Position numbers and translations under genes: made by a program. The notes beneath the pieces were generated by a model. That model saw nothing but the letters and a program-made list of their open reading frames with translations, was not told where the DNA came from and searched no databases. From positions 1-63,473 of the forward strand of contig CAZVJQ010000006.1 of the NCBI GenBank assembly GCA_964627125.1: DNA of 63,473 bases, read 5' to 3'. Shown in pieces: positions 55,169 to 63,473 of this stretch. Every line of letters begins with the position of its first letter. Positions within the stretch are counted from its first letter, which is position 1. The stretch comes from Fastidiosipila sp964627125. GTDB lineage: Bacteria; Bacillota; Clostridia; Saccharofermentanales; Fastidiosipilaceae.

Positions 55169-56776
55169 CTAAGATTGAGATGCTCCAATACTTGGAGCAT
55201 TTTTTATTTCTATACCAAAGAAGTCCTTTTCTGCTACTTTAGTATGCTCACTGGAAATAACTTTCCCCATATTTTTTGCAGGAGAATCATCTGCTAATTT
55301 ATATTGACTAAATATCTCATGATTGATATCTCCAATAGGACTACTTATATCTAGAGGTATCTGCTTGAAGACTACTTGCTTATCATTAATTAAAATTGCA
55401 TTGTTATCTAAGCTTGCATCGCTGTAATTTACAAAAAGATTATTATCATAAGTCTTATTTTCACTTACCCAAGGCTCGTCTCTAGTCTCATCACCTATAT
55501 AATAGAAAATATTATTTTCAATAAGAGCATGTCCATTTTGCATATTTTCTCTAATGATAGGAACACCTTCGGCCACAATAAAGGTATTGTTATAAATATG
55601 AGCATCTGGATTATTTGGAACTCCAATCAAGCCCCAGCCATCGTTGTGAGAGATGTTATACCTAAACGTAGATTGATAAGCATCGACATCACAAATCATG
55701 ACGGCTCCACCTGTATTTCCATAACTATAATTGTATTGATAAATAGTTCCCTGCCCATGATCTGCATCCCAAGCTTGAGCATCATTATTACCATTTTCAC
55801 CACCGAGTGTGTTAAATGCTTGATTGTACTGGAGTAGTGCATCCTTGCACTTCCATGGCCAAATAGCTGCAGAAACTCTTTGGAAATCTGTAGCCGTAAA
55901 ATCCTCATAATTAATCTGGCAACAAGCATTTTCTGAAACATTATATTGAATCAAAGGACTAAGAGTATATTTAGGAGTTATAGCGTCTCCGCCAACATCT
56001 TTCACATAATTTTCCTCAATTAATACATTAGTTGACCCGTAAGTTTTCATTACTTCATCGCTTAATTCTTTACCTAAAAACTTCTCCCAGTAAGCTGTAT
56101 AACCAAAAGAAATTCCCCATCTATTAGTTCTTTCAATAACATTATTAGTGATCTTAATATCATTAAATTTAGGAATTCCTGTTCTTTCTTCATCTGCAGC
56201 CTTACCACTTGCAAAAATTATTCCACCATTGGCCAAAGTCTTCTCATAAACATTTCCAATAACGTCATGGATGTATAATTCATCTAAAACTATGTGATTT
56301 ATTTGACCTGCATTTTGTGCCCAAACACAAACTCCACTCCTACACATTACATCTAAGTCGTTATAAACTTTATCCCCATCTGGCCCAGAATTAAGAATTT
56401 CTAAATCATAAATCTCAATATATTCAGAGTCACTCAGAAGAACCGTAGAAGACACAGTCCCACTTACTCCATGTCCATCACTATCTAGTTGTAAGCCGAA
56501 ATCTTGGAACCACTGTCCACTACCTTGAGCATCTATAACTGCTTTCTTATCGCCATCACCATAGGGACGAATTACAATTGGAGCTTCTTCAGAACCACTC
56601 CCCCTTATATGCAAAAATTCGCCTACAAAAACTGAATCTCTATGCAGAAGTACTTCATCACCTGCTTCTAAAATTAGTGAGTTGATTTTCTCCAAGCTTC
56701 TAAATGCTAATTCTGCTGAAGATCCATCATTAGAATCACTCCCATTATTTGAATCTACAAAATATTGCCTCGCCAT
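55169..56776 (-). CDS. Cytoplasmic right-handed beta-helix protein, putative glycan-active enzyme
   Basis: Protein of 535 residues starting with YFVDSNNGSDSNDGS, typical of parallel beta-helix glycosidases and lyases, and followed by pectate-lyase-like coils rich in Asn/Ile turns (for example ITNNVIERTNRWG, IYQYNYSYGNTGGAVM and HIYNNTFIV). There is no signal peptide. I cannot assign a CAZy family; the fold is shared by GH120, GH141 and polysaccharide lyases. As last gene in the GH183 operon, 72 nt after the (alpha/alpha)-barrel gene, it is likely to process imported oligosaccharides. Its 3' end contains the terminator of the convergent regulator gene. Confidence 0.75.
   Translation of the reverse strand: MARQYFVDSNNGSDSNDGSSAELAFRSLEKINSLILEAGDEVLLHRDSVFVGEFLHIRGSGSEEAPIVIRPYGDGDKKAVIDAQGSGQWFQDFGLQLDSDGHGVSGTVSSTVLLSDSEYIEIYDLEILNSGPDGDKVYNDLDVMCRSGVCVWAQNAGQINHIVLDELYIHDVIGNVYEKTLANGGIIFASGKAADEERTGIPKFNDIKITNNVIERTNRWGISFGYTAYWEKFLGKELSDEVMKTYGSTNVLIEENYVKDVGGDAITPKYTLSPLIQYNVSENACCQINYEDFTATDFQRVSAAIWPWKCKDALLQYNQAFNTLGGENGNNDAQAWDADHGQGTIYQYNYSYGNTGGAVMICDVDAYQSTFRYNISHNDGWGLIGVPNNPDAHIYNNTFIVAEGVPIIRENMQNGHALIENNIFYYIGDETRDEPWVSENKTYDNNLFVNYSDASLDNNAILINDKQVVFKQIPLDISSPIGDINHEIFSQYKLADDSPAKNMGKVISSEHTKVAEKDFFGIEIKNAPSIGASQS
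55180..55205 (+). terminator. Terminator of the regulator gene, inside the convergent CDS
   Basis: Perfect 9-bp arms ATGCTCCAA (55180-55188) and TTGGAGCAT (55192-55200) with loop TAC, then TTTTTA. It stops the plus-strand regulator transcript but lies within the last codons of the beta-helix gene, whose stop codon is only 5 bp from the regulator stop. Confidence 0.85.
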
Positions 56777-56848
56777 AATTTACCTCTTTTCATTAGATAC
56801 AAAGAGGAGCCCTTCGACTCCCCCTTGTATCCTATTGTTATTAGCTTG

Positions 56849-58858
56849 TTAATTGTTCTCAATAAAATCTTTACCAAATTTATCTATAATCTTCAGTGCA
56901 TTGGCAGATGCTAAACCATTTCCCCAGTCAAAGATAGTGAAGTTACCCATCCCATCGCCATCTGGACTACTTGTTCCACCATGTCCATAGTTCTCCATCA
57001 TGAAACCATAATCTTTCTCGTTAAAAAATGGCCATACTTTCTCCCAGAGCAGTTTAACTTCCGGATTTTCAGGGCAGTACATTAGGGCAAAAGCCGTCCT
57101 CATCGCAGCTAAGCCTCGCTCAATATACTCCTGATTATCTAACTCTTGGCCATACAGTAAAATCAATTCAGCAAAATATTGCTGGCGAGCATCATTCCAC
57201 TCACCATCACCATTCATTACACCAAAACCACCTACCGTATCAACATATATGTATGGGGGCTGCCAAGATGCTTGCTTCATTAGCATCTCGTCTAAACATC
57301 TTTGGCCAAGTTCTAAATATTCAAAATTGCCTGTTATCTTGTAAGCTTGGAAAAGTGCCTGTGCAGTCCAGAAAATTGATAAAGTATTTTGCTTAAACAT
57401 ATTATTGCGTTCAAATTTCTTACCTACATGAGTCTGATTCCCATAAAATGAGCAAGACCAGTAAGTTTCAAAATCTTCCCAACGTCCAATTGCTACGATG
57501 TCTTCAGCAACTACATCAATTGCTCTGAGAGCAGAATTAAAATACTTTTCGTCATTTGTAATTTCAAATAACTTCATTAACAATGTAGCTGACATACTAG
57601 ATTCAGGAGAATCATCTAACACTCCCATTGGTTCAAGAGTTTCTAAATCTAACCACGCTGGGAAGTAGCCCTTATCATCTTGCAGACTAATTAATTTATC
57701 AGCATAGGTTTTTGCATAATCTAGGAGTCTCTTATCAGCTTCTATTTCCTGATACCAAAGTAGCATCTCATAGGTAGTAATACTCATGTCTAAAATATGG
57801 AATGGTGCTTCTTTAATATCTCTAATAAATGGATTTCTATCTGAATTTCCCCAAAATGCTGTTTCCCAACCTTTAGAGCGACTATATCTTCGCCCATCCA
57901 CTGTGAATTCTTCCATTTCAGTAGATACAACTGCCGGGAAAATACCATCAGTCATTGGAGCAGCAAGAGCTAATTCTTTTATTAAACTAGCTTTTTTCTC
58001 TAGCTCTTTATCTTGCTTCATACGAGCGTAGCGAGCGATTCCAATTCCACTTCGTAAAGAAGAGAACCATGCTTGATTCCAAACAGAACGAGCTTCTCTT
58101 TCATGTCTGACGCCTTCATAGTTTGGACTCTGAGTAATATCAACGATAAATACAGGAGAGCCAACCGCCTTACCATCTAGCTCAAACTCTTCCCAAACAG
58201 TATCCCAAGACGAGAAAGCCCAGTTATATGCATGTTCTATATATGCCTCTATCTTGTCACTAGCATTTTTATTCTTCTGATAATCATTCCTACCCCAATT
58301 AGTCCAGAGAAAATCTAGTATTTCTCTAAATGGATTTTTGATTTTTTGAGCATCTTCAGAAATCAATAGGTAGAATCCTATTTCTACTTTAGCCGCAGGA
58401 TAACTAGCACCATCAAAGCGCTCATAAATTATATGATCAGGCACTTTGTAATTGCTCATACCAATAGAAAAAGTGCCATTTGGTGCATCTAAGTCTAAAT
58501 ACCAAGGAACTTCATTATTTCTATTTTGCAAAACTTCTAGGTCAGGTATTAGCGCTACCAACTTAGTAGTGTTAGATGCAATTAGAGCAGGTGAATGAAA
58601 ACTATGTTGAGACATAATGTTCTTATCACTTGCTGTTAAGTGAGGTGCCCAGTTGAACTCAGATTGGAACCCTAAGTTTAAATCAAGACGCCAATCATCT
58701 TGCTCGACTGTCTGTTCTAAATCAAAACTCAAATTGAATTTAAACAATTCTTCATTAACTTGCTCAATATCCACACGAGCCTCACATCCACCTAGCAAAC
58801 TGCATTCAATAGATTCAATAAAATTCTCTAATTGTTCAGGCACAGAAACTCTCTGCAT
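56849..58858 (-). CDS. Cytoplasmic (alpha/alpha)-barrel protein, putative glycosidase of unassigned family
   Basis: Protein of 669 residues without a signal peptide. An N-terminal beta-rich part (about 1-190) leads to a long helical domain (about 195-665) with the repeat pattern of six-hairpin glycosidases (for example YEMLLWYQEIEADKRLLDYAKTYADKL, SSMSATLLMKLFEITNDEKYF and FWTAQALFQAYKITGNFEYL). Acidic and aromatic clusters such as NGDGEWNDARQQYF and FDWGNGLASANAL may line the active site. It lacks the zinc-binding Cys set of GH127. I do not recognise a named family. It is 13 nt after the GH183 gene, so action on arabinan oligosaccharides after import is a reasonable guess. Confidence 0.72.
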   Translation of the reverse strand: MQRVSVPEQLENFIESIECSLLGGCEARVDIEQVNEELFKFNLSFDLEQTVEQDDWRLDLNLGFQSEFNWAPHLTASDKNIMSQHSFHSPALIASNTTKLVALIPDLEVLQNRNNEVPWYLDLDAPNGTFSIGMSNYKVPDHIIYERFDGASYPAAKVEIGFYLLISEDAQKIKNPFREILDFLWTNWGRNDYQKNKNASDKIEAYIEHAYNWAFSSWDTVWEEFELDGKAVGSPVFIVDITQSPNYEGVRHEREARSVWNQAWFSSLRSGIGIARYARMKQDKELEKKASLIKELALAAPMTDGIFPAVVSTEMEEFTVDGRRYSRSKGWETAFWGNSDRNPFIRDIKEAPFHILDMSITTYEMLLWYQEIEADKRLLDYAKTYADKLISLQDDKGYFPAWLDLETLEPMGVLDDSPESSMSATLLMKLFEITNDEKYFNSALRAIDVVAEDIVAIGRWEDFETYWSCSFYGNQTHVGKKFERNNMFKQNTLSIFWTAQALFQAYKITGNFEYLELGQRCLDEMLMKQASWQPPYIYVDTVGGFGVMNGDGEWNDARQQYFAELILLYGQELDNQEYIERGLAAMRTAFALMYCPENPEVKLLWEKVWPFFNEKDYGFMMENYGHGGTSSPDGDGMGNFTIFDWGNGLASANALKIIDKFGKDFIENN

Positions 58859-58871
58859 AATATTCTCCTGT

Positions 58872-60146
58872 TTATCTTTCTAATTCCATTTCCATCATAA
58901 CGACGTTGTACACTGGATCCCAAAGTGATAACAAGAATCCTACTTTTGTACCATCATCAGAAACCCATAATGGATTCATGAAAGCACCATATAGTCCTGG
59001 GAAATCACTTTGTGCTGCAATAACTACAGGGTTTGAATATGGACCATCGATGTTTGGGGATGAGGCGATGACCATGTCTGCTTTGCCATCCATATAAGTA
59101 ATAATCCACTCTTCGAGATATTCGCTATAAATTATGGACATTTCACCTACTGCACCATCGATTAATACAGCAGCTTCGTAGATATTCTCTTCGCCTGCTT
59201 CATAAATTGGGTTGCCATCCTCATCTCTGCCCATAAAATATTCGTAGGCATCGAAGTTTTCGTAATCTTCAGCTAGAACTCTCATGAGTTTAAGTGGATC
59301 TTTTCTACCACCGGTTATACCGAAAACATAGACGTAGTCTTCATGTAAGACTGGTGCCATTTGACCGAAGTGACTATCGCCAGGCCATTGTAGGTCTTCT
59401 AAAATTTCCCAAGTTTCACCTTGATCAACACTCTTAGCAACTGCACCATAATTCAATTCCCATTCACCAGGTAATCCCCAGTGTTTTACTGACATAAATG
59501 GCATGTATAATGCATCGTTCAAAGCAATCCCACCCGTAGGAATTTTTGTCATTTCTATGTTATCTACTTTTTGCCCAGGAATAAGTTCCTTAGCTAAAGA
59601 GCGGTTTGGTAGCGAAATCATAGTGTCGAATAAAATACCGTCTGAATAGTCTGTATCAGTAGTCACAGCCATGACATTACTACGCCAGATTCCGTGCATA
59701 CCTTCATTTTGGAAGGTGTCACCGAAGGCTATATAAGTTTGGTTCTCATCATTAAAGGAAATTCCTAAGTCAGTACCACCTACTTGATAATTTGTTTTTG
59801 TTTGGTTGATTGAGTATTCACCGGTTATTGTTTCGACCAGGCGAACATTTTTTACAATATTTAAGTTATATTCATCATTAGGGTCATTTAGAGGTTCATA
59901 AGTTAAACTCTTCTTCGCATGTTCCTCCAAAATTGCAACTGCCTGATCTGCTGTAATTTCTTCAGGCGTCCTATCATCGACTGTTGTCACTTCAGTTTCT
60001 TCCTCCGTATCATCAGTTGCTTCAATATCTTCAGATTCAGAGCTCAGAGGGTCGGTAGTAGACTCTGTGTTTGTATCTGTATTGCAACTAGTTAATGTTA
60101 TTAGTGCTGCTAAGGAAAAAGCAGCTATTTTATTTAGTTTTTTCAC
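58872..60146 (-). CDS. GH183 (DUF4185) endo-D-arabinanase-like lipoprotein
   Basis: Surface lipoprotein of 424 residues: lipobox TLTSC (Cys21), Glu/Thr/Asp linker, then a five-bladed propeller-like DUF4185 domain (about 90-424). Diagnostic stretches are GGTDLGISFND, IAFGDTFQNEG, WRSNVMAVTTDTDYSDGI, IPTGGIALNDALYMPFMSVKHWG and YVYVFGITGGRKDPL. DUF4185 proteins are now CAZy family GH183, endo-acting on the D-arabinan of mycobacterial arabinogalactan and lipoarabinomannan. The start is the GTG at 60146 with AAGGAG upstream; an ATG at 60188 would place the preceding terminator in the coding region. Its neighbours are a CUT1 importer upstream and two cytoplasmic putative enzymes downstream. Confidence 0.85.
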   Translation of the reverse strand: MKKLNKIAAFSLAALITLTSCNTDTNTESTTDPLSSESEDIEATDDTEEETEVTTVDDRTPEEITADQAVAILEEHAKKSLTYEPLNDPNDEYNLNIVKNVRLVETITGEYSINQTKTNYQVGGTDLGISFNDENQTYIAFGDTFQNEGMHGIWRSNVMAVTTDTDYSDGILFDTMISLPNRSLAKELIPGQKVDNIEMTKIPTGGIALNDALYMPFMSVKHWGLPGEWELNYGAVAKSVDQGETWEILEDLQWPGDSHFGQMAPVLHEDYVYVFGITGGRKDPLKLMRVLAEDYENFDAYEYFMGRDEDGNPIYEAGEENIYEAAVLIDGAVGEMSIIYSEYLEEWIITYMDGKADMVIASSPNIDGPYSNPVVIAAQSDFPGLYGAFMNPLWVSDDGTKVGFLLSLWDPVYNVVMMEMELER

Positions 60147-60168
60147 ATTCTCTCCTTCATTTCTTATT

Positions 60169-60219
60169 AAAAAATGCGCTGCTATCAAAAGTATTTAACT
60201 TCGATGGAATACAGCGCAT
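60169..60219 (-). terminator. Intercistronic terminator/attenuator before GH183 gene
   Basis: On the minus strand ATGCGCTG and CAGCGCAT form a perfect 8-bp outer stem enclosing a second imperfect stem, followed by T6. It lies between the permease stop (60240) and the GH183 start (60146) and probably reduces, rather than abolishes, read-through. Confidence 0.7.
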
Positions 60220-60239
60220 AAAATAGATTTTTAAGTAAA

Positions 60240-61076
60240 TTAAGCTTTGACACCAGTTAAAATATTGCTTCTTATAATTTGCTTGTGGAAAATTAAGAAT
60301 AGAATAATTGGTGGGAGTATAGCTACTGCAGTTCCTGCTAAGACTGCACCTTCGTCATTTGCATAAACAGAGTTCATGGATCTAACAAGCTGCATTATTT
60401 GTCTTAAATTAGGATTTGATATTGTCATGGATGGCCAAATGAAGCTATTCCAGTATCCAATAAATCCACCAGTTCCAAGTAAGACCATAGGTCCCTTTGA
60501 AAGAGGAACATAAATTTGGAAGAATACCTTCCATCTACTTGCACCATCTATCATAGCGGCATCATCTAAACTCCGCGGCATACTCGCGAAGAATTGCCTG
60601 AAGAAGAAAATACTATAACCAGATGCTACACCCGGAAGGATTAAAACCGCCAAGGTATCTAACATTCCTAATTGGTGAACTACTAAGAATGAAGTTAATT
60701 GAATTGTCATTCCTGGAACAAACATAGTTACTAAACAGTATGCCCAGATGATGCCTTTACCATAAAAATTCATCTTGGCAAAAGCATAAGCTGCTAGCAT
60801 GTTTACCAACAAGGATAGGAAGACAGCTATTATTGATACGACAGCTGTAACCAGCATGGATCTAGCAAAAGATGCATCCTCGAATACTATTTCATAGTTT
60901 TCTAGAGTAGGCTCTTTAGGGAATAGTGTTAACGGAATAGAGTAAACTTCTGTACTAGGTTTAAAGGTTGATAAGAGCATCCAGATCATTGGGAATAAGG
61001 ATACAAAAATTACAAGTATGACAAGTGTATTCATAACACCATTGCCAATCTTAGTTGCTACTTTATTTTCTTTCAT
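60240..61076 (-). CDS. Carbohydrate ABC transporter permease, MalG-like
   Basis: Permease of 278 residues with six helices, EAA loop DAAMIDGASRWKVFFQI and C-terminus RSNILTGVKA. It pairs with 61085-62020, 8 bp upstream. It belongs to the third CUT1 importer in the window, in the GH183 operon. Confidence 0.93.
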   Translation of the reverse strand: MKENKVATKIGNGVMNTLVILVIFVSLFPMIWMLLSTFKPSTEVYSIPLTLFPKEPTLENYEIVFEDASFARSMLVTAVVSIIAVFLSLLVNMLAAYAFAKMNFYGKGIIWAYCLVTMFVPGMTIQLTSFLVVHQLGMLDTLAVLILPGVASGYSIFFFRQFFASMPRSLDDAAMIDGASRWKVFFQIYVPLSKGPMVLLGTGGFIGYWNSFIWPSMTISNPNLRQIMQLVRSMNSVYANDEGAVLAGTAVAILPPIILFLIFHKQIIRSNILTGVKA

Positions 61077-61084
61077 ATATACAC

Positions 61085-62020
61085 CTACTCATTCACATTT
61101 CGTCCTGGTTTCAGGATAGCAATAACTATTGAATTTAGTGCAGTGATAAATATAAGCATAAGCACAGCACCAGCAATAGTGAATCCCATACCTTTTCTCA
61201 GATCTCTATAATTGTTGTATAAATAGAGCATTGGAGTAAGGGTCGAGTTTGTTGGTCCACCACCAGTTAACATGTACGGGATATCGAACATTTGCAATGT
61301 TCCTGTAACTCCCTGAACAGCCATAAGAACTAAAATATTCTTCATTTGAGGTATTGTTATGAACCTCATTTGAGCCCACCATCCGGCACCATCAATTTGT
61401 GCTGCTTCATAATACTCATAAGGTATATTCATTAAGCCTAGGTACATTAGCAGAACTCCACCACCAAATCCTGCCCACAATGTAGCTACAACAACTACTA
61501 AATTCGATGTGAATGGACTAGTAAGGAAGGCAATTCTTGGCTCTCCAAAATACATCAATATCTGATTTATTACACCACCTCTATAATCTAGAAGGAAACT
61601 GAAAATAACAGATATAGCGATACCTGAAATGATTCCTGGAATATATGTAATGATTCTAGTGAATTCAGAAAGTTTGCGGTTAACTCTCACCAAAATATTG
61701 GCAAACATAAAAGTGATAGTCATCGATATTGGTACTATGATTACTGTTAATCTAACTATATTTTTTAGAGCTTGTTGGAAATAAACAGTATTGACAATAA
61801 TTCTATAATTTTCAAAAGCTACAAATTCTGATTCTATATAAAAATTCCAATCGTAAAACGATCTATTCAATGCGTATATTAAAGGGACTATTACAAAAAT
61901 AGTTAGCAAAACCAAAACAGGCAAAAGCATTATATATGCGGTGTGCATGTCTCTTTTATCAATGCTTGTAATTGATTTTCTAACTCGTCGGGTCTTCGTC
62001 TTCTTAGTAGTCAAGTTCAT
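61085..62020 (-). CDS. Carbohydrate ABC transporter permease, MalF-like
   Basis: Permease of 311 residues with a basic N-terminus, six helices and EAA loop EAAQIDGAGWWAQMRF. It follows the binding-protein gene after a 64-nt gap that contains a strong terminator-like hairpin, and its ATG is preceded by GAGGAGGT. Confidence 0.93.
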   Translation of the reverse strand: MNLTTKKTKTRRVRKSITSIDKRDMHTAYIMLLPVLVLLTIFVIVPLIYALNRSFYDWNFYIESEFVAFENYRIIVNTVYFQQALKNIVRLTVIIVPISMTITFMFANILVRVNRKLSEFTRIITYIPGIISGIAISVIFSFLLDYRGGVINQILMYFGEPRIAFLTSPFTSNLVVVVATLWAGFGGGVLLMYLGLMNIPYEYYEAAQIDGAGWWAQMRFITIPQMKNILVLMAVQGVTGTLQMFDIPYMLTGGGPTNSTLTPMLYLYNNYRDLRKGMGFTIAGAVLMLIFITALNSIVIAILKPGRNVNE

Positions 62021-62038
62021 ACCTCCTCAGTTAGATAT

Positions 62039-62071
62039 AAAAAAACGCTGACCAGTGTAAGCCAGCCAGCG
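62039..62071 (-). terminator. Attenuating terminator between binding protein and permeases
   Basis: On the minus strand CGCTGGCTGG and CTGGTCAGCG pair over 10 positions (three G-U) around CTTACA and are followed by T7. Intrinsic terminators here are common in sugar importers and let the binding protein be made in excess of the permeases. Confidence 0.85.
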
Positions 62072-62084
62072 CTATTATTTATGA

Positions 62085-63470
62085 CTATTGTCTTGGGTTT
62101 TGTCCTGCTAAGTTTTCGTTATCGATGATATCTTGAATTGTTTGTGTAGCTTGGGCTGCAGCATCTTCTGCAGTCATAACTCCTAAAGCTGTATTTTCAA
62201 TCATCAATGCAACTGTTGCAGAAATATCCCATGGATAGTTAGGTTCTGGCATAGCATGTGCTGAAATATAGTTAATTGTTTCTGCCCATGGGCTACCGTC
62301 TGAACTCTCAGCAATAAATTCTGCAACACTCTTACGAGGAGCTGCCTTAGAATATTGTGCTAATTCAAAGAAATCAGCTGATGTTTCTACATCTTCTGCA
62401 AGTAACCAACTAATATAGTCAGCTGCACCTTCAGGAATGTCTGATAATGCATCAATTACGTAACTCCAACCACCATTTGTTGATAGAATCTTATCTTGGT
62501 TTCCATCTTGTGTAGGTGCAGGAGCAACTGCGAATTTGTCTGCTAATTCTGGATAATCATTTAAGATCTGAGCAACACCCCATGATCCGTTAAATGCCAT
62601 AGCTACTGACTCTTCACCGAAGTCTCTCATGTCTGTATAACCTGTTAATGCTTGAGCAGGTACTATACCTTCTGAATATAATGTTGCGTAGAAGTTTGCT
62701 AAGTCAATGTAACCCTGGTCAATTGCTGGTGCATCCCAGTTATCTGTAATAGCTAAGTGGCCTGCGGTTGCATATTGCATACCCCATGTTGACCAACCCA
62801 TTGATGCGAAATCAGGAATACTTAGTCCAAACATTGAATCTGTTGTTAATAGTTTACCTGCTTCAATTAACTCATCCCAAGTTGTTGGAGCTTCAGTAAT
62901 TCCAGCTTCTTCAAATAAGTCTGTTCTATAGAATAAAACTGTTGATGGTTCAACTAACTGTGGATAGGCATAAACCTTACCATCATAACTTACCATCTCT
63001 CTAACGTTATCAGTAATATCGTCTAATTGTTCTGCTTCTAAGTAATCATCTAATGGTAGCAATAAACCATCCATTGCTGATCCCATAACATTACCGTAAG
63101 CTAAAATATAAGTATCTGGTGCTGTGTTAGCTGCTAGTGAAGCTGTCATTCTCTCATTCCAAGCATCACCTGCGATAAATTCTTGCTCTACTACATAACC
63201 TCTACCTAGTTGGTTATATTCTTCTGCCTTTTGTTCGAAGAACTCTTGGTTCCAGTCTTCGAAAATTTGATTCCATACAACTACTGTTTCTGCCTCTGCA
63301 GGTGGAGTTTCCCCACCAGTGTTGCCATCGTCTGATGTACCTGTGTCACCATCTGTTGTCTGATCTACGCTATTACCGCCGGTATCCTCATCATCGGTAT
63401 TATTACATGCAATAACACTAAATCCTAAAATAACTGTTAGTGCTAAAGATAAAATTTTCTTACCCTTCAT
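62085..63470 (-). CDS. Sugar ABC transporter solute-binding lipoprotein
   Basis: Family 1 solute-binding protein of 461 residues with lipobox SVIAC (Cys22), a 35-residue Asp/Gly/Thr linker and a bilobed domain (about 60-455, including YAYPQLVEPSTVLFYRTDLF). It is the first gene of the GH183 operon visible in the window; the ATG lies 3 bp from the window edge, so promoter and any upstream genes are not seen. With the two permeases downstream it likely imports the products of the GH183 enzyme. Confidence 0.92.
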   Translation of the reverse strand: MKGKKILSLALTVILGFSVIACNNTDDEDTGGNSVDQTTDGDTGTSDDGNTGGETPPAEAETVVVWNQIFEDWNQEFFEQKAEEYNQLGRGYVVEQEFIAGDAWNERMTASLAANTAPDTYILAYGNVMGSAMDGLLLPLDDYLEAEQLDDITDNVREMVSYDGKVYAYPQLVEPSTVLFYRTDLFEEAGITEAPTTWDELIEAGKLLTTDSMFGLSIPDFASMGWSTWGMQYATAGHLAITDNWDAPAIDQGYIDLANFYATLYSEGIVPAQALTGYTDMRDFGEESVAMAFNGSWGVAQILNDYPELADKFAVAPAPTQDGNQDKILSTNGGWSYVIDALSDIPEGAADYISWLLAEDVETSADFFELAQYSKAAPRKSVAEFIAESSDGSPWAETINYISAHAMPEPNYPWDISATVALMIENTALGVMTAEDAAAQATQTIQDIIDNENLAGQNPRQ

Positions 63471-63473
63471 ATT

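Noticed and set aside
56849..58858. Assignment as GH127 beta-L-arabinofuranosidase
   Set aside because: The Cys-rich zinc site of GH127 is absent; only the general helical-barrel pattern agrees.

Overview
The window is a low-GC (roughly 36%) stretch of a Gram-positive (Bacillota, Clostridia-like) chromosome. The evidence is strong AGGAGG-type ribosome binding sites, lipobox signal peptides, CUT1 sugar importers without their own ATPase, Thr/Ser/Asp-rich linkers in secreted proteins, XylR/ROK and AraR-type regulators, and no outer-membrane (Sus-like) genes. No rRNA, tRNA, insertion sequence, CRISPR array or phage gene was found, so genus cannot be fixed. The gene set fits an anaerobic saccharolytic specialist living on plant and microbial cell-wall glycans.

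Left part (1-8.5 kb): a lipoprotein serpin; a MarR repressor with a heterodimeric ABC exporter pair and a palindromic operator over the promoter; an orphan ABC-2 type ATPase; and a uracil permease of the NCS2 family.

Middle part (8.5-28.3 kb): a xylose/xyloside regulon. From one promoter with a clear xylO-like palindrome (25944-25966) the minus strand reads xylA, xylB, an alpha-xylosidase (GH31), an LplB/LplC-like permease pair, a solute-binding lipoprotein, and GH2, GH43 and permuted GH3 glycosidases. The products are mostly cytoplasmic, so oligosaccharides (probably from xylan or xyloglucan) are imported whole and trimmed inside. The ROK repressor XylR and an SGNH esterase are divergent. 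A five-PepSY secreted protein follows.

Right part (30.3-63.5 kb): two minus-strand operons flanking one plus-strand GntR/LacI (AraR-type) regulator. The larger operon (53739 down to 30314) encodes a GH76 lipoprotein, a solute-binding lipoprotein, a binding protein fused to carbohydrate-binding-like domains, two complete permease pairs, an NHL-YIP1 membrane protein, a DUF5696 protein, a GH172 (DUF2961) lipoprotein and a 2049-residue GH76-GH172-SGNH enzyme. The other operon (63470 down to 55169) encodes a third CUT1 importer, a DUF4185 (GH183) lipoprotein, and two cytoplasmic putative glycan enzymes with (alpha/alpha)-barrel and beta-helix folds. GH183 (endo-D-arabinanase), GH172 (exo-alpha-D-arabinofuranosidase members) and GH76 (endo-alpha-1,6-mannanase) together point to degradation of actinobacterial D-arabinan, i.e. 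arabinogalactan and (lipo)arabinomannan. This would be a Gram-positive D-arabinan utilisation locus and is the most interesting content of the window. It is an inference from family membership, not shown by sequence alone.
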